The notes under the pieces: generated by a model
What the model saw: the letters and a program-made list of their open reading frames with translations, nothing else
Databases searched by the model: none
Told to the model about the DNA's origin: nothing
Program-made: the position numbers and the translations under genes
Source of the DNA: Fredinandcohnia onubensis
GTDB taxonomy: Bacteria; Bacillota; Bacilli; Bacillales; Bacillaceae_L
Direction: 5' to 3'
DNA: 53,118 nucleotides
Assembly (NCBI RefSeq): GCF_002734215.1
Contig: NZ_NSEB01000016.1
Location: 1 to 53,118 of the forward strand
In this document: in pieces, positions 28,734 through 39,635 of the stretch
Position numbering within the stretch: position 1 is the stretch's first letter
How the letters are laid out: each line of letters opens with the position of its first letter

Positions 28734-28850
28734 CTCGGAAACCCCCTCTCGAAGTTTTTGCATGTATAGTAGTAATGCGTGCTTAAATAGATTCATTTAT
28801 TGGATGTTGAATCTCGTAAAATGGAGCTTCACGCCTTTTTACATAAATAG

Positions 28851-28884
28851 AAAAACGCTTTGGTTGCAAAGGCCAAAGCTTTTC
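28851..28884 (-). terminator. fin terminator
   Basis: GCTTTGG and CCAAAGC form a 7-bp stem followed by GTTTTTC on the minus strand. It separates fin from mfd, implying a promoter for mfd in the 117 bp between them. Confidence 0.7.
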
Positions 28885-28887
28885 CTC

Positions 28888-29118
28888 TTATTGAATAAAT
28901 GATTCATATTGATGAAAATCAGGATTCCGTTGCAACGCTTCCTGACAATCTTCACATATTGTCTTTACATGAATGTCGCCATTTGATTCGTATGATATCA
29001 TCTCTTGTCGTTCTTGGTCTGTTAATTGATGAAACCCAAGACTCTCACTATGTAGGGATAGGTTATCAATACTTCCAACCTTCACACCACAATGTCGACA
29101 ATGGTAGTGTAGTGACAT
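28888..29118 (-). CDS. fin: Anti-sigma-F factor Fin
   Basis: Fin is a small forespore protein that binds sigma-F and helps the switch to sigma-G. The 76-residue protein has two zinc-ribbon-like cysteine pairs, HCRHCG at the N-terminus and CEDC near residue 57, as in B. subtilis Fin (YabK). AGGAGG precedes the ATG. It lies between pth and mfd, the same place as in B. subtilis, but is separated from pth by a long-form dispersed repeat. Confidence 0.93.
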   Translation of the reverse strand: MSLHYHCRHCGVKVGSIDNLSLHSESLGFHQLTDQERQEMISYESNGDIHVKTICEDCQEALQRNPDFHQYESFIQ

Positions 29119-29202
29119 AAGAATCCTCCTCTTTTACGGATACGTACATAGTTTACACATTCTAGTATAAACCGCGTTGGGATTCTTTATTCACTACCAC
29201 TT

Positions 29203-29395
29203 AATCAAATGCGCCTTGGCGTATTTGTGCCCGATTTTTAGGCCCATACGAGGTGGGTCACAAAGACGTTGCCACAGGAAGTGGCGTTCTTAGTCTTTGA
29301 TCTTACTGCTCGAAAAACTTCCTTTGAAAAATCGTGGCATCCGCCGGAGGCTTTAACTATATTCAGAGGGGGTGAACCCCACTGAATATAGTTTA
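29203..29395 (+). repeat. Dispersed structured repeat, copy C (long form)
   Basis: It has the 5' hairpin AAATGCGCCTTGGCGTATTT. The long-range stem is CGATTTTT/AAAAATCG, different from copies A and B but still fully paired. Hairpins GCCCAT/GTGGGT and GCCAC/GTGGC (within AAAGAC/GTCTTT), CATCCGCCGGAGGC, and a terminal stem AACTATATTCAG/CTGAATATAGTT capped by GGGG/CCCC follow. It begins 11 bp after the pth stop. Confidence 0.85.
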
Positions 29396-29405
29396 TCATA
29401 CTACA

Positions 29406-29969
29406 CTACTTTGCATTAAATTCATTCATTACTTGTAAAAATGATGTTGACACCCATTTTTCTGCAGCTTCCGCGGACTTTTGTATTGCATCTTTAATAT
29501 CCTGCAACTCATCAGCTGGAAAACGGCCTAAGACATAATCAGCTATCTTCATGCCGTTTGTCGGGCGATTGATTCCAATTCGGATACGCTTAAATTCCTG
29601 AGTGCCTAAATGCTGAATAATGGATTTCATTCCATTATGGCCACCAGCACTTCCCTTTTCGCGCAGTCTAATTTTTCCTACGGGTATGTCAAGTTCGTCA
29701 TATACAACAAGTATATCTTCAACTAGAATATCATAATAATCCATGAGTGGCCTGATACTTTCTCCCGATAAATTCATATATGTAAGAGGTTTTAAAAGTA
29801 GAACTTTCTCCCCATTCACCATGCCTTGACCAAATACTCCGTTGAATTTTGCCTTATCTAGCGGTATATGTAATTGATCTGAAAGCTCATCAATAACCTT
29901 AAACCCAACGTTATGTCTTGTCTCCTCGTATTGCCTACCAGGATTTCCTAACCCTACTATCAACTTCAT
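29406..29969 (-). CDS. pth: Peptidyl-tRNA hydrolase
   Basis: Pth releases tRNA from prematurely dropped peptidyl-tRNA and is essential; in B. subtilis it is also called spoVC. The 187-residue protein has the family signatures [20 protein letters not shown] with the catalytic histidine, then [13 protein letters not shown] and [20 protein letters not shown], and GGHNGMKSI. The chosen ATG is preceded by AAGGTGGGGG; an in-frame upstream extension of 18 residues has no family similarity. It follows ctc, with a hairpin in the leader, and is directly followed by a dispersed repeat. Confidence 0.96.
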   Translation of the reverse strand: MKLIVGLGNPGRQYEETRHNVGFKVIDELSDQLHIPLDKAKFNGVFGQGMVNGEKVLLLKPLTYMNLSGESIRPLMDYYDILVEDILVVYDELDIPVGKIRLREKGSAGGHNGMKSIIQHLGTQEFKRIRIGINRPTNGMKIADYVLGRFPADELQDIKDAIQKSAEAAEKWVSTSFLQVMNEFNAK

Positions 29970-29995
29970 TCTTTCCCCCACCTTGTTATGGCAAA

Positions 29996-30021
29996 AGGAC
30001 GTAACCGTTTTGGTTACGTCC
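29996..30021 (-). terminator. Hairpin between ctc and pth
   Basis: GGACGTAACC and GGTTACGTCC form a perfect 10-bp stem with a 5-nt loop. Only TTTTG follows on the minus strand, so termination may be partial and pth may still be read from ctc. Confidence 0.65.
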
Positions 30022-30032
30022 AACCTTTTTCT

Positions 30033-30674
30033 TTAGCCTTCTTCAGTTGCAGATTCGTTTGTTTCTCTACCCTCTAGGTTTTCAGGTTCGCCAGGCTCTT
30101 GCTCTTCGCCTGTGCTAATCTCTTCTTCCTGTCTTGGTGCAAGAACAGAAGCCACAACCTGTGAAGTATCTTGGTTGATTGTAAATTTACCTATTGTATC
30201 AATGTCCTCTAACTTAACAACATCTCCAACCTCTACGTTTGACACATCCACATCAATTGTTTGAGGAATATCGGTTGGAAGTGCAGAAATGGATACTGAA
30301 TGGATGGACTGCTGAAGCACCCCGCCATCCTTCACTCCAGACGCTTCCCCAACTAAATTAATATTCACATCAACTGTCACTTCTGTTGACATGTTTACGA
30401 TTTGGAAATCTGCATGAATGATTTCACTTTTTATTGGGTCTGTTTGAACTTCTTGTAGCATAACGGAATGCTGGTTATTTTCAATTGAAAGTTTGATAAT
30501 TCCATTACGACCAGTGGTGCGAATCGTTTTTAAAAAGTCTGCACTATTTACGTAAATGGGTTGACTTTGATTCGGCCCATTTAAGACTGCTGGGATGTTT
30601 CCAGCTTGTCTAATCTTTGTTAATGTGGAATTTTTATCCTTTACTCGTTCTGTCGCTTCTAAAACTACAGACAT
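30033..30674 (-). CDS. ctc: General stress protein Ctc, ribosomal protein bL25 family
   Basis: Ctc is a long-form bL25 protein that binds 5S rRNA and is induced by sigma-B in B. subtilis. The 213-residue protein has the L25 N-terminal half (residues 1-95: VLEATERVKDKNSTLTKIRQ, QTDPIKSEIIHADFQ). A TL5/Ctc C-terminal beta domain follows (VKDGGVLQQSIHSVSISALP), ending in a very acidic tail (EEEISTGEEQEPGEPENLEG). The ATG for MSVVLEA is taken because it agrees with the B. subtilis start. AAGGA lies about 11 bases upstream. A sigma-B-like promoter is visible. Confidence 0.94.
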   Translation of the reverse strand: MSVVLEATERVKDKNSTLTKIRQAGNIPAVLNGPNQSQPIYVNSADFLKTIRTTGRNGIIKLSIENNQHSVMLQEVQTDPIKSEIIHADFQIVNMSTEVTVDVNINLVGEASGVKDGGVLQQSIHSVSISALPTDIPQTIDVDVSNVEVGDVVKLEDIDTIGKFTINQDTSQVVASVLAPRQEEEISTGEEQEPGEPENLEGRETNESATEEG

Positions 30675-30715
30675 TCTATACACCATCCTTGGAAGATTTA
30701 GTCATATTACTAAAT

Positions 30716-30740
30716 TTCCCCTAAAGATGATGAAGTAAAC
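30716..30740 (-). promoter_or_regulatory. Sigma-B-like promoter of ctc
   Basis: On the minus strand GTTTAC, a 13-bp spacer and GGGGAA closely match the sigma-B consensus (GTTTAA, about 12-15 bp, GGGTAT). The ctc promoter of B. subtilis is the classical sigma-B promoter, which supports the assignment. Confidence 0.7.
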
Positions 30741-30769
30741 CTTCTTTTTTAAAAGAAAAGGGAGCTTTC

Positions 30770-31723
30770 TTAATCAAATAGTGTGCTCACTGATTGTTGC
30801 TCGTGAACACGTACTATTGCTTCACCGATTAGCGGAGCTACAGAAAGCTCCTTGATTTTACTGATTTTCTTCTCTTCTGGTAATAAAATAGTATTGGTTA
30901 CAACCAATTCTTTGATTTTTGAATTTTGAATTCGTTCGATTGCTGGTCCTGATAATACAGGGTGTGTACAACATGCATAGACTTCAGAAGCACCATTTTC
31001 AACAAGTGCATTTGCTGCTAAAGTAATTGTCCCTGCTGTGTCAATAATATCATCAATCAGAATTGCCGTTTTCCCTTCAATATTACCAACGATATTCATC
31101 ACTTCTGCCACATTTGGTCTTGGGCGACGCTTATCTATAATCGCGATTGGGGCCTTTAGCCGATCTGCCATTTTACGTGTACGTGTAACCCCACCATGGT
31201 CTGGAGATACGATAACAATGTCCTCAAGATTTTTGGCTTTAAAATAGTCGGATAGAATTGGCACGCCCATTAGGTGGTCAATTAAGATATCAAAAAAGCC
31301 TTGAATTTGTGGTGCATGAAGGTCTAACGTAATAACGCGATCAGCACCTGCTGTTTCTAACAGATTTGCAATTAACTTTGCAGTGATTGGCTCACGTGCA
31401 CGTGCTTTACGGTCTTGTCTTGCATACCCGTAATACGGCATGACTATATTTATAGTCTTTGCAGAAGCACGTCTTAGTGCATCAATCATAATTAATACTT
31501 CCATGATATGCTCATTTACAGGAGCACTCGTTGATTGAATGACAAAAACATCGCATCCACGAATACTTTCTTCAATATTAATTTGGATTTCTCCATCGCT
31601 AAAACGTGTTACAGAGCATTTCCCAAGCTCAACACCAATTGACTTAGCGATTTCTTCAGCCAAAGGTGCATTCGAATTCAACGAAAATACCTTTAAACTT
31701 GAGTCACGGTATTCATTAGGCAT
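30770..31723 (-). CDS. prs: Ribose-phosphate pyrophosphokinase
   Basis: Prs makes PRPP from ribose 5-phosphate and ATP, feeding purine, pyrimidine, histidine and NAD synthesis. The 317-residue length equals that of B. subtilis Prs once the ATG beginning MPNEYRDSS, nine or ten bases after GGAGGT, is used. Signatures are [48 protein letters not shown] and the PRPP loop [12 protein letters not shown]. It follows glmU by 17 bp and is probably cotranscribed with it. Confidence 0.97.
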   Translation of the reverse strand: MPNEYRDSSLKVFSLNSNAPLAEEIAKSIGVELGKCSVTRFSDGEIQINIEESIRGCDVFVIQSTSAPVNEHIMEVLIMIDALRRASAKTINIVMPYYGYARQDRKARAREPITAKLIANLLETAGADRVITLDLHAPQIQGFFDILIDHLMGVPILSDYFKAKNLEDIVIVSPDHGGVTRTRKMADRLKAPIAIIDKRRPRPNVAEVMNIVGNIEGKTAILIDDIIDTAGTITLAANALVENGASEVYACCTHPVLSGPAIERIQNSKIKELVVTNTILLPEEKKISKIKELSVAPLIGEAIVRVHEQQSVSTLFD

Positions 31724-31740
31724 GATCTTACTGACCTCCA

Positions 31741-33120
31741 TTAGGAATTTTTCTTTTGATTTAAGATCTCTACATAATTCTCTTTATTAACTTGACGAGC
31801 TCTAGCTATTGAAAGGGCGTTGCTAGGAACTTCACTTGTAATCGTTGAGCCAGCCGCAACATATGCTCCTTCGCCAACTGTAACTGGAGCCACTAAATTT
31901 GAATTACATCCAATAAATGCATTGTCTTCGATCTTTGTTAAGAATTTATTTTTTCCGTCATAGTTGACAGTGATAGAGCCACAACCAATGTTTACATTTG
32001 TGCCAACCTCAGCGTCTCCAATATAGCTTAAGTGAGATACTTTACTTCCTTCACCAAAAACAGCTTTTTTCAGCTCAACAAAGTTTCCAACTTTAACTTT
32101 GTCACTAATTTGTGATGCTGGACGGATATGCGCAAACGGTCCGATTGCGACATCATTTCCAATACTACTATCATGTGCAACTGAATGGCGGATAACTGTA
32201 CGTTCACCAATCTTACAGTTCTTTAATTCTGAGTTTGGACCAATTTCACAGTCCGAACCAATTTCAACATCCCCAATAATCATAGTTCCAGGATGTAAAA
32301 CAGTGTCTGAACCAATTTTAGCATCTGATGAAATGTACGTATTGTCCGGATCGATAATGGTAACACCATTCACCATGTGCTGTTTATTAATTCTTTGTTT
32401 CATTAGTTTTTCTGCCTGAGATAAGGCATAACGATCATTCACTCCAAGTGTCTCTTCGAATGAAGCTGTTTGGAATGCAGATACGATTTCGCCTTTATTT
32501 TTCAAAATTTCAATGACATCTGGAAGATAATATTCGCCCTGTACATTGTCATTAGATACATTCGAAAGCGCTTCGAATAGTGCTTCATTATCAAAACAAT
32601 ATGTACCTGTATTGATTTCGGTAATTGTTCGTTCTTCTTCTGTTGCATCTTTATGTTCTACGATACGCTCCACATGTCCTTCTGCATTACGGACAATTCT
32701 CCCATAACCTGTTGGCTCCGAAGCCACAGCTGTTAGGATTGTTGCTTTAGCGCCAACATCTTCATGCTGTTTTAATAACGCCTCCATCGTTTCTGCTGTT
32801 ATAAGCGGAGTATCTCCACAAACAACTAATGTTACTCCCTTTTCGTTCGCTAAGTGGTCTGCTGCCTGCATAACAGCGTGCGCTGTACCTAATTGCTCTT
32901 CTTGAAGGGCGTATTCACTTTTATCTCCAATTTGTGATTTTACTTTTTCTGCTCCGTGTCCAACTATTGTCACAAGTTTTTGTAAGGATAATGTTGAAAG
33001 TTGATCTACTACATGCTGCACCATTGGTTTTCCACATACAGGGTGCAGAACCTTATAAAGCTTAGATTTCATGCGCGTTCCTTGCCCTGCGGCCAAAATT
33101 ACGCCATATCGTTTTGTCAT
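31741..33120 (-). CDS. glmU: Bifunctional GlmU: GlcNAc-1-phosphate uridyltransferase / glucosamine-1-phosphate acetyltransferase
   Basis: GlmU carries out the last two steps to UDP-GlcNAc, needed for peptidoglycan and teichoic acids. The 459-residue protein has an N-terminal nucleotidyltransferase domain with [19 protein letters not shown], and CGDTPLI near residue 103. A C-terminal left-handed beta-helix of hexapeptide repeats (from about residue 250: [20 protein letters not shown] and others) carries the acetyltransferase. TTGGAGG lies seven bases before the ATG, only 20-25 bp downstream of a short-form dispersed repeat. Confidence 0.97.
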   Translation of the reverse strand: MTKRYGVILAAGQGTRMKSKLYKVLHPVCGKPMVQHVVDQLSTLSLQKLVTIVGHGAEKVKSQIGDKSEYALQEEQLGTAHAVMQAADHLANEKGVTLVVCGDTPLITAETMEALLKQHEDVGAKATILTAVASEPTGYGRIVRNAEGHVERIVEHKDATEEERTITEINTGTYCFDNEALFEALSNVSNDNVQGEYYLPDVIEILKNKGEIVSAFQTASFEETLGVNDRYALSQAEKLMKQRINKQHMVNGVTIIDPDNTYISSDAKIGSDTVLHPGTMIIGDVEIGSDCEIGPNSELKNCKIGERTVIRHSVAHDSSIGNDVAIGPFAHIRPASQISDKVKVGNFVELKKAVFGEGSKVSHLSYIGDAEVGTNVNIGCGSITVNYDGKNKFLTKIEDNAFIGCNSNLVAPVTVGEGAYVAAGSTITSEVPSNALSIARARQVNKENYVEILNQKKNS

Positions 33121-33141
33121 GTTCAGGCCTCCAATTAACCT

Positions 33142-33266
33142 AATCAAATTCGCCTCGGTGAATATGCGCCCAGATTTTCGAGTCCGCTCGAAAATTTACC
33201 TTTATAAATCGCATGTCTCCGCCGGAGGCTTTAACTTTATGGAATCCTCGATTGCATAAAGTTAAA
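33142..33266 (+). repeat. Dispersed structured repeat, copy D (short form, most divergent)
   Basis: It has a diverged 5' hairpin (AAATTCGCCTCGGTGAATAT). A strong inner hairpin TTTTCGAG/CTCGAAAA and a weakened long-range stem (only GATTT/AAATC remains) follow. CTCCGCCGGAGG and the terminal stem TTAACTTTATG/CATAAAGTTAA with a mismatch complete it. It lies between the spoVG terminator and the glmU ribosome binding site. Confidence 0.8.
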
Positions 33267-33373
33267 CCTTTTTATCCATTTCGAATATATCTTAAAAAGA
33301 GACCATTTTCAAGAAAACTAAAGAAATACATGTTTTTTTAACCGGAAAAAGTGTATTGGGGGTAAGGAGGGAA

Positions 33374-33405
33374 AGAAAAAGAGCCTATCGTGTATGTAGG
33401 CTCTT
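33374..33405 (-). terminator. spoVG terminator
   Basis: GAGCCTA and TAGGCTC form a stem extended by AA/TT, with a 9-nt loop. It is followed by CTTTTTCTTTC on the minus strand. Confidence 0.85.
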
Positions 33406-33425
33406 CGATGTAATAAATTTTTATT

Positions 33426-33716
33426 TTATGATGCTCCCGCTTCTTCAAACTCAACCTCTACTTCACCTAAACGGTGATACTCAGCTAGTACAGCATCTTG
33501 AATCTTTCCACGAGTACTTGAGTTAATTGGATGAGCGATATCGCGAAACTCGCCATCTGGAGTACGTTTGCTCGGCATTGCAACAAATAAACCATTGTTG
33601 CCATCGATTACACGAATGTCATGAACAACAAATTCATGGTCTAACGTAATTGATGCAATCGCTCTCATTCTACCTTCAGTATTAACGCGGCGTAATCTAA
33701 CGTCTGTCACTTCCAT
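33426..33716 (-). CDS. spoVG: Septation protein SpoVG, nucleic-acid-binding regulator
   Basis: SpoVG is a small RNA/DNA-binding regulator that affects asymmetric septation in Bacillus and virulence genes in relatives. The 96-residue protein ([38 protein letters not shown]) matches the family over its full length. AAGGTGGT stands seven bases before the chosen ATG; an ATG-proximal GTG reading four codons longer is unlikely. A sigma-H promoter with an AT-rich block upstream, the classical arrangement repressed by AbrB, precedes it. A terminator follows. Confidence 0.96.
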   Translation of the reverse strand: MEVTDVRLRRVNTEGRMRAIASITLDHEFVVHDIRVIDGNNGLFVAMPSKRTPDGEFRDIAHPINSSTRGKIQDAVLAEYHRLGEVEVEFEEAGAS

Positions 33717-33758
33717 TCTGTTCACCACCTTCTTGACTATATAAAAACTTAGTTATTC

Positions 33759-33787
33759 ATATTCAACGAAAAATCGGAATCTCCTGC
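33759..33787 (-). promoter_or_regulatory. Sigma-H promoter of spoVG
   Basis: On the minus strand AGCAGGAGAT and GTTGAATAT are spaced as in the sigma-H consensus (RNAGGAWWW, 11-12 bp, RNNGAATWW). An A/T-only stretch at 33789-33811 lies directly upstream, where AbrB binds the B. subtilis spoVG promoter. Confidence 0.8.
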
Positions 33788-33859
33788 TAAATATTAAATA
33801 TTTTTTTAAAAAGATTCATACTTTTTTGTGAATGAACAGAATGTTAGTGAGAAACGCTA

Positions 33860-34234
33860 TTATTTCACGAGTGCGATTACCTCAATTTCTACCAAAACAT
33901 CTTTAGGGAGTCTTGCAACTTCAACAGTAGAGCGGGCTGGTTTATGCCCAGCAAAGAATTCCCCATAAATTTCATTTAGTTCAGCAAAGTCATCCATATT
34001 TTTAATAAATACAGTAGCTTTAACAACTGTATCTAGGGATGCGCCCGCTTCAGCTAAAACTGCTTGTAGATTCTTAAAAACCTGTACCGTTTGTTCTTTT
34101 ATTCCTCCACTTACTAGCTCACCAGCTGGCGTTAGTGGAATTTGCCCTGAACTAAAAAACATATTGTTTACAATAATTCCTTGTGAATATGGTCCAATTG
34201 CAGCTGGTGCTTGATCCGTTTGTACCTGCCTCAT
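33860..34234 (-). CDS. ridA: Enamine/imine deaminase RidA (YabJ)
   Basis: RidA hydrolyses reactive enamine and imine intermediates from PLP enzymes. The 124-residue YjgF/YER057c-family protein has [20 protein letters not shown] at the start and [20 protein letters not shown] in the middle. The catalytic-site arginine and glutamate lie in [19 protein letters not shown]. It overlaps the end of purR by 4 bp, so it is translationally coupled; the purR-yabJ operon order is as in B. subtilis. Confidence 0.95.
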   Translation of the reverse strand: MRQVQTDQAPAAIGPYSQGIIVNNMFFSSGQIPLTPAGELVSGGIKEQTVQVFKNLQAVLAEAGASLDTVVKATVFIKNMDDFAELNEIYGEFFAGHKPARSTVEVARLPKDVLVEIEVIALVK

Positions 34235-35091
34235 TCTTCTTCCCCCATTTCATCTTCAATTTCTACTTGTCGTAGGTATGATTCATAATTTCCAACAGCA
34301 ACTTTAATTTGTTTTTCTTTCACATCAACTTCTGTAAGTTTTACTAAGGATATGTACTCATCCACTAGTCTTTCTTCGACACCTTCAGATTCAACTAGGA
34401 CACCGATTCCTTTAACGTTTGCATTGAACTCTTCCAGGATACTAACCATTCCTTTCACAGTTCCACCAGCTTTCATAAAGTCATCGATAATTAGGACATT
34501 TGCTCCTTCCTTCAAACTCCGCTTAGCCAATACCATTGTCTGTATCCGCTTTGTAGATCCGGATACATAATTAATACTCACAGTAGAGCCTTCAGTCACG
34601 CGATTATCATGTCTTACAATTACAACAGGAACGTCGAGATATGAGGCAACTGCGTATGCCAATGGAATTCCCTTTGTTGCAACAGTCATAACAATATCAA
34701 TCTCATGATTTGAATATATAGAAGCAAAGATTTTCCCGATTTTATTAACAATTCTCGGGTCTCCAAGTATATCAGTAAGGTACAAATACCCACCTGGAAG
34801 AAGCCTATCTGGATTTGCTATCACCTTACAAAGTTCCTCAACAACCTCACTTGCTTCTTCTTCCCCGACCATTGGAATAAATTTCACCCCTCCAGCAGCT
34901 CCTGCCACTGTTATCAATGTTCCAATTCCTTGCTGCTCAAACGTTTGCTTGATAATGGCTAGATCCTCACTAATTGAGGATTTAGCAGAATCATATTTTT
35001 CAGCAAAGTAAGAAAGAGAAACAAGGTGCTGTGGATGTAAAAGCAAGTGATTTGTCATATCAACAAGTCTACTACTCCGTCTAAATTTCAT
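34231..35091 (-). CDS. purR: Pur operon repressor PurR
   Basis: PurR represses purine biosynthesis genes and is released by PRPP. The 286-residue protein has an N-terminal winged-helix domain (about residues 1-75, [17 protein letters not shown]). A phosphoribosyltransferase-like domain follows, with PRPP loop [17 protein letters not shown] near 200. TTGGAGG lies five bases before the ATG. ispE lies upstream with a gap of about 50 bp, and ridA overlaps its end. Confidence 0.96.
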   Translation of the reverse strand: MKFRRSSRLVDMTNHLLLHPQHLVSLSYFAEKYDSAKSSISEDLAIIKQTFEQQGIGTLITVAGAAGGVKFIPMVGEEEASEVVEELCKVIANPDRLLPGGYLYLTDILGDPRIVNKIGKIFASIYSNHEIDIVMTVATKGIPLAYAVASYLDVPVVIVRHDNRVTEGSTVSINYVSGSTKRIQTMVLAKRSLKEGANVLIIDDFMKAGGTVKGMVSILEEFNANVKGIGVLVESEGVEERLVDEYISLVKLTEVDVKEKQIKVAVGNYESYLRQVEIEDEMGEEE

Positions 35092-35145
35092 GGACGCCTC
35101 CAAAAACCGAATATTTTATAGATAATATACCATTAATATACGTCT

Positions 35146-36015
35146 TTATTCAACCTTATTTCGCTCACCAAGCAATCTAACTGCATAAACCTGGTCACAA
35201 AAGCCACGCAATCCATTATAAATCCGCTGCATTCTAGATTCTCTTTGAACAAGCCCAAAAACAGTAGGTCCACTTCCACTCATTAAAACTGCATCCGCAC
35301 CAAACCGTTTCATTTGATCCTTTATGTTTGCTACTTCTGGATGGAGCTTTAGAGTTACATCTTCTAATACATTACCGACACGATCGCAAATCCCGCCAAA
35401 GTCCTTCATCTCAATTGCTCGAATCATCCCATCCACATCTGGATGATTGATTTGATCAATTGAAAGGTTCCGATAAACATCTGCTGTTGAGACCCCTATT
35501 GTTGGTTTTGCTAAAATGACCCAACAATGTGGAGGTGCAGGTAATTCTGTTATAATTTCACCTCTGCCAGTTGCAAGGGCTGTCCCACCATAGACACAAA
35601 AGGACACATCTGAGCCAATTTCAGCACCAATCGATGCTAGTTCATCTAAACTAAGTCCAAGGTTCCAAAATTTATTTAGTCCCCTTAACGTTGCGGCTGC
35701 ATCACTGCTTCCACCAGCGAGCCCTGCAGCTACTGGAATGGATTTTGTAATCGAAATGACGACGCCCTTTTTTACACCGAATCGCTTTTTCAGTAGGCTT
35801 GCAGCCTGATAAGCGAGGTTACGGCTGTCATCCGGTACAAAACGATTATGGGAAACGACCTTAATTTCATCCCCCTCATAATTGGATAATTCAAGCCTGT
35901 CCGATAGATCGATGGTAGTCATGATCATCCGCACCTCATGATAACCATCCTGCCGCTTATGCAATACATCGAGCGCTAAATTGATCTTTGCCGGGGCCTT
36001 AACTAATAATTTCAT
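35146..36015 (-). CDS. ispE: 4-diphosphocytidyl-2-C-methyl-D-erythritol kinase
   Basis: IspE phosphorylates CDP-ME in the MEP isoprenoid pathway. The 289-residue GHMP kinase shows [20 protein letters not shown] at the N-terminus, the glycine-rich ATP loop [17 protein letters not shown] near residue 90, and [10 protein letters not shown] near 250. AGCAGGTG precedes the chosen ATG. Readings that start up to 37 codons earlier run through the promoter and have no family similarity. A likely extended -10 promoter lies just upstream. Confidence 0.96.
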   Translation of the reverse strand: MKLLVKAPAKINLALDVLHKRQDGYHEVRMIMTTIDLSDRLELSNYEGDEIKVVSHNRFVPDDSRNLAYQAASLLKKRFGVKKGVVISITKSIPVAAGLAGGSSDAAATLRGLNKFWNLGLSLDELASIGAEIGSDVSFCVYGGTALATGRGEIITELPAPPHCWVILAKPTIGVSTADVYRNLSIDQINHPDVDGMIRAIEMKDFGGICDRVGNVLEDVTLKLHPEVANIKDQMKRFGADAVLMSGSGPTVFGLVQRESRMQRIYNGLRGFCDQVYAVRLLGERNKVE

Positions 36016-36052
36016 GAAAACACCTGCTTTAAACGTAAAATTCAATATTGAC

Positions 36053-36080
36053 ATTGTACCATAAAGTAAACATCGTAAAA
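36053..36080 (-). promoter_or_regulatory. Possible ispE promoter (extended -10)
   Basis: On the minus strand TGGTACAAT is an extended -10 element. A weak -35 (TTTTAC) lies 16 bp upstream. It ends about 40 bp before the ispE ATG. Confidence 0.45.
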
Positions 36081-36139
36081 CAGTGATGTCATGCTGTCTG
36101 CGCTGTTTTTTATGTAAATCGTTCATAATGACCTTATTC

Positions 36140-36174
36140 TTATATAAAGAAAGCCGAAGCGAGTCTGCTCCGGC
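36140..36174 (-). terminator. sspF terminator
   Basis: GCCGGAGC and GCTTCGGC form an 8-bp stem with one mismatch. It is followed on the minus strand by TTTCTTTATAT. Confidence 0.65.
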
Positions 36175-36195
36175 GTCGTAGTTCGAGAAACTGTT

Positions 36196-36381
36196 TTACT
36201 GGTTTTTTCCCTTTTTAGCAAGCTGTTGTTGCCCAATTTCAATTGCACGTTTTACCATATTTCCGGCATCACGTGAACGAATTGCACCCCAACCTTCACT
36301 TTTTACAGTGTCATAAAAACCAAGTTCTTTTGCTAACTCTTCTTTAAAGGTTTCCGACATAATTCCTCTACGTCTTCCCAA
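36196..36381 (-). CDS. sspF: Small acid-soluble spore protein, F type (alpha/beta-like)
   Basis: This 61-residue SASP coats forespore DNA and protects it from damage. The sequence is close to B. subtilis SspF throughout ([56 protein letters not shown]). It is flanked by the veg terminator and its own terminator, so it is monocistronic between ispE and veg as in B. subtilis. A sigma-G-like promoter is visible. AAAGGGG precedes the ATG. Confidence 0.95.
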   Translation of the reverse strand: MGRRRGIMSETFKEELAKELGFYDTVKSEGWGAIRSRDAGNMVKRAIEIGQQQLAKKGKNQ

Positions 36382-36413
36382 TAACTACAACCCCTTTCTA
36401 CCTACGACAACCT

Positions 36414-36443
36414 TAGTATTAGAAAAACAAGGGTTAATTATAG
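36414..36443 (-). promoter_or_regulatory. Sigma-G-like promoter of sspF
   Basis: On the minus strand CTATA and AATACTA are separated by 18 bp. This resembles the sigma-G consensus (GYATA, about 18 bp, CATACTA) with one mismatch in each box. SASP genes are sigma-G controlled in the family. Confidence 0.45.
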
Positions 36444-36470
36444 TAACAATTTATCCTATTAATTCTTTTT

Positions 36471-36512
36471 TAAACAAAAAACGCGGTACTTTATGAAAAA
36501 GTACCACGTTTT
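36471..36512 (-). terminator. veg terminator
   Basis: AAAACGTGGTACTTT and AAAGTACCGCGTTTT form a stem of about 15 bp with one wobble, followed by T residues on the minus strand. Confidence 0.85.
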
Positions 36513-36543
36513 CAGACAAAATAAAAAGCAGCAAACACAATGT

Positions 36544-36813
36544 CTACTGCCCACTTATAGCAATGTTCCCAGATGTCTCATCAAAGAATGTTAATTGAAC
36601 GGTTTCTGTAAGGATATCAGCATAGCTGTATGATACTCGCTCAAACGAGTTCTCGTCCTGGTCTAGTTCAATTACAAATACAGAGGGGTACGTTTCAGCG
36701 AGCACTCCCGAGCGCTCGATTGTCTTTCTACGACCACCGTTCGCCTTTAAAGTAAGCCTCTTGCCTAAATTTGTATCTAAAGACCTTTTGATATCAAGCA
36801 AAGTTTTTCCCAT
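36544..36813 (-). CDS. veg: Veg protein, biofilm formation stimulator
   Basis: Veg is an abundant small protein that in B. subtilis stimulates biofilm genes by antagonising SinR. The 89-residue protein matches B. subtilis Veg along its length ([58 protein letters not shown]). GGTGGAG lies four bases before the chosen ATG. Two strong tandem sigma-A promoters precede it, in keeping with the well-known high vegetative expression. Confidence 0.95.
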   Translation of the reverse strand: MGKTLLDIKRSLDTNLGKRLTLKANGGRRKTIERSGVLAETYPSVFVIELDQDENSFERVSYSYADILTETVQLTFFDETSGNIAISGQ

Positions 36814-36835
36814 TTCACTCCACCTCACTATTCTA

Positions 36836-36864
36836 AGTATACCAAATAAATCTTAAAACGTCAA
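36836..36864 (-). promoter_or_regulatory. veg downstream sigma-A promoter
   Basis: TTGACG and TATACT are separated by 17 bp on the minus strand, directly ahead of veg. Confidence 0.75.
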
Positions 36865-36875
36865 ACAAAACTAAA

Positions 36876-36905
36876 ATTATAACAATGATACAAAATACTT
36901 GTCAA
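36876..36905 (-). promoter_or_regulatory. veg upstream sigma-A promoter
   Basis: TTGACA and TATAAT, both perfect, are separated by 18 bp on the minus strand, about 40 bp upstream of the second veg promoter. Confidence 0.75.
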
Positions 36906-37037
36906 TATATATTTTCCTACATTTTTCTTAGTGCACAACCGATAGTATGTTCAAAAGTGCAGCTAATATGTATAAAAATCAAGATTTCTTTCATCGACAT
37001 ATTTTTCAATTGTTGTTATATGTAATAAAATACCAAA

Positions 37038-37070
37038 GGGAATCTCTAGCGTAACACGTTAGAGATCCCC
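37038..37070 (-). terminator. Hairpin at the end of yabG
   Basis: GGGGATCTCTAACG and CGCTAGAGATTCCC form a long, nearly perfect stem that contains the yabG stop codon. Only a short TTTGG follows on the minus strand, so termination strength is uncertain. Confidence 0.55.
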
Positions 37071-37940
37071 TTCTTCATCCACTAGTTTTTGATAAGGCAT
37101 ACCCGTTCGTAATACACCCTTAGTCTCAATCCCTCCAAGGCCCTTTTCTCCTGTTAATGTATTTCGCAGAACATCCCATACATTAATTCTTTCATCAAAA
37201 GGAGTAAAGCAAATTTTTGCAACGATATATACAGGGTCTAGAGCATGTATATTGACTCTTGAAGGTGAACTTGCATAATTTGCACCCGCTCTTATCAAAG
37301 ACTCGAAGTGGGACTGGCAGGCACCCGCAAAAATAACGAGTTGATCTAAATGCGGAACTCTTTTTCTTGCCTGTCGAACTGTTTGAGCAAAATGACGTGA
37401 ATGCCGATATGCCTTTAGTTCAGTAACCTTCCCCTTTGACTTTGAATATGCATCATGCCCAGTTATCACAAGTATGTCAGGTCTATATTTATCAAGTAGT
37501 TCATCAATCCTGTCTGGCATTTCCTTTTCATGACAGTGGACTCCATATACAGGAACACCTATTTTTTCATATAAAGCCAGGCACTTTTTTAAGTAATTGG
37601 GGTCACCATCAATATGGAGAACTCTTCCTGGGATTTGAAAAAACTCTGTATCATTTGAATACCCACCTGTCGCATGGTATTCATTTTTTTGCCTAATTAA
37701 CTGATAATCTTGTCGAAAGAGGCGGTAGGAATGATCCACTTTTTCTCGATCTGTCCGTTGTCTCTTCTGTCTTTCGTTCTCATCGACTAGAACTAAATCA
37801 TCATATGGGGCATCCGCGATCAACCTTACATCTTCACCAAATAAATAAACAGTTTGATCATGTGTAATTTCTGTTACTTTAAACAACAAGTCAAACTGAT
37901 ATGATTTCCTTGCAACAATATCACCAACTTTTATTTCCAT
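37059..37940 (-). CDS. yabG: Sporulation-specific protease YabG
   Basis: YabG is a cysteine-type protease made in the mother cell under sigma-K. It processes coat proteins such as SpoIVA and SafA in B. subtilis. The 293-residue protein has the family segments VGDIVARKSYQFDLLFKVTE and GRVLHIDGDPNYLKKCLALY. VYGVHCHEKEMP, ILVITGHDAYSK and FAGACQSHFESLIRAGANYA supply the likely catalytic His and Cys. The ATG starting MEIKVGD has GGAG nine bases upstream. A perfect sigma-K -10 box with correctly placed -35 lies about 55 bp upstream. Confidence 0.94.
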   Translation of the reverse strand: MEIKVGDIVARKSYQFDLLFKVTEITHDQTVYLFGEDVRLIADAPYDDLVLVDENERQKRQRTDREKVDHSYRLFRQDYQLIRQKNEYHATGGYSNDTEFFQIPGRVLHIDGDPNYLKKCLALYEKIGVPVYGVHCHEKEMPDRIDELLDKYRPDILVITGHDAYSKSKGKVTELKAYRHSRHFAQTVRQARKRVPHLDQLVIFAGACQSHFESLIRAGANYASSPSRVNIHALDPVYIVAKICFTPFDERINVWDVLRNTLTGEKGLGGIETKGVLRTGMPYQKLVDEEGDL

Positions 37941-37992
37941 CCTCACCCACTCCAACTTCGAGGTAATTTGCGCTTATGAGATACCTACTTGT

Positions 37993-38020
37993 TAGCCTAT
38001 GCAGTAGAGCCAAAAGTGGT
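37993..38020 (-). promoter_or_regulatory. Sigma-K promoter of yabG
   Basis: On the minus strand CATAGGCTA fits the sigma-K -10 consensus CATANNNTA exactly. AC lies 17 bp upstream, as the consensus requires. yabG is a known sigma-K gene. Confidence 0.75.
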
Positions 38021-38051
38021 GAGAGGAAAGAAAGTTGGAGAACCAACAATA

Positions 38052-39515
<1,464 letters not shown>

Positions 39516-39598
39516 TTTTAGTGAAACCTTTCTCGATTTATTTCGTCTAACATTATAGATACAAATATTACATAATTATAACAAAAAAGACATAGACA

Positions 39599-39626
39599 TA
39601 AAAAAACAGAGGAATATTCCTCTGTT
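39599..39626 (-). terminator. yabE terminator
   Basis: AACAGAGGAATATTCCTCTG is nearly the whole perfect palindrome. A run of T follows on the minus strand. Confidence 0.9.
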
Positions 39627-39635
39627 CATTGCAAG

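Noticed and set aside
28734-28796. N-terminal extension of Mfd from an upstream ATG
   Set aside because: No Shine-Dalgarno precedes either upstream ATG, whereas the TTG at 28733 has one and gives the length of the B. subtilis protein.
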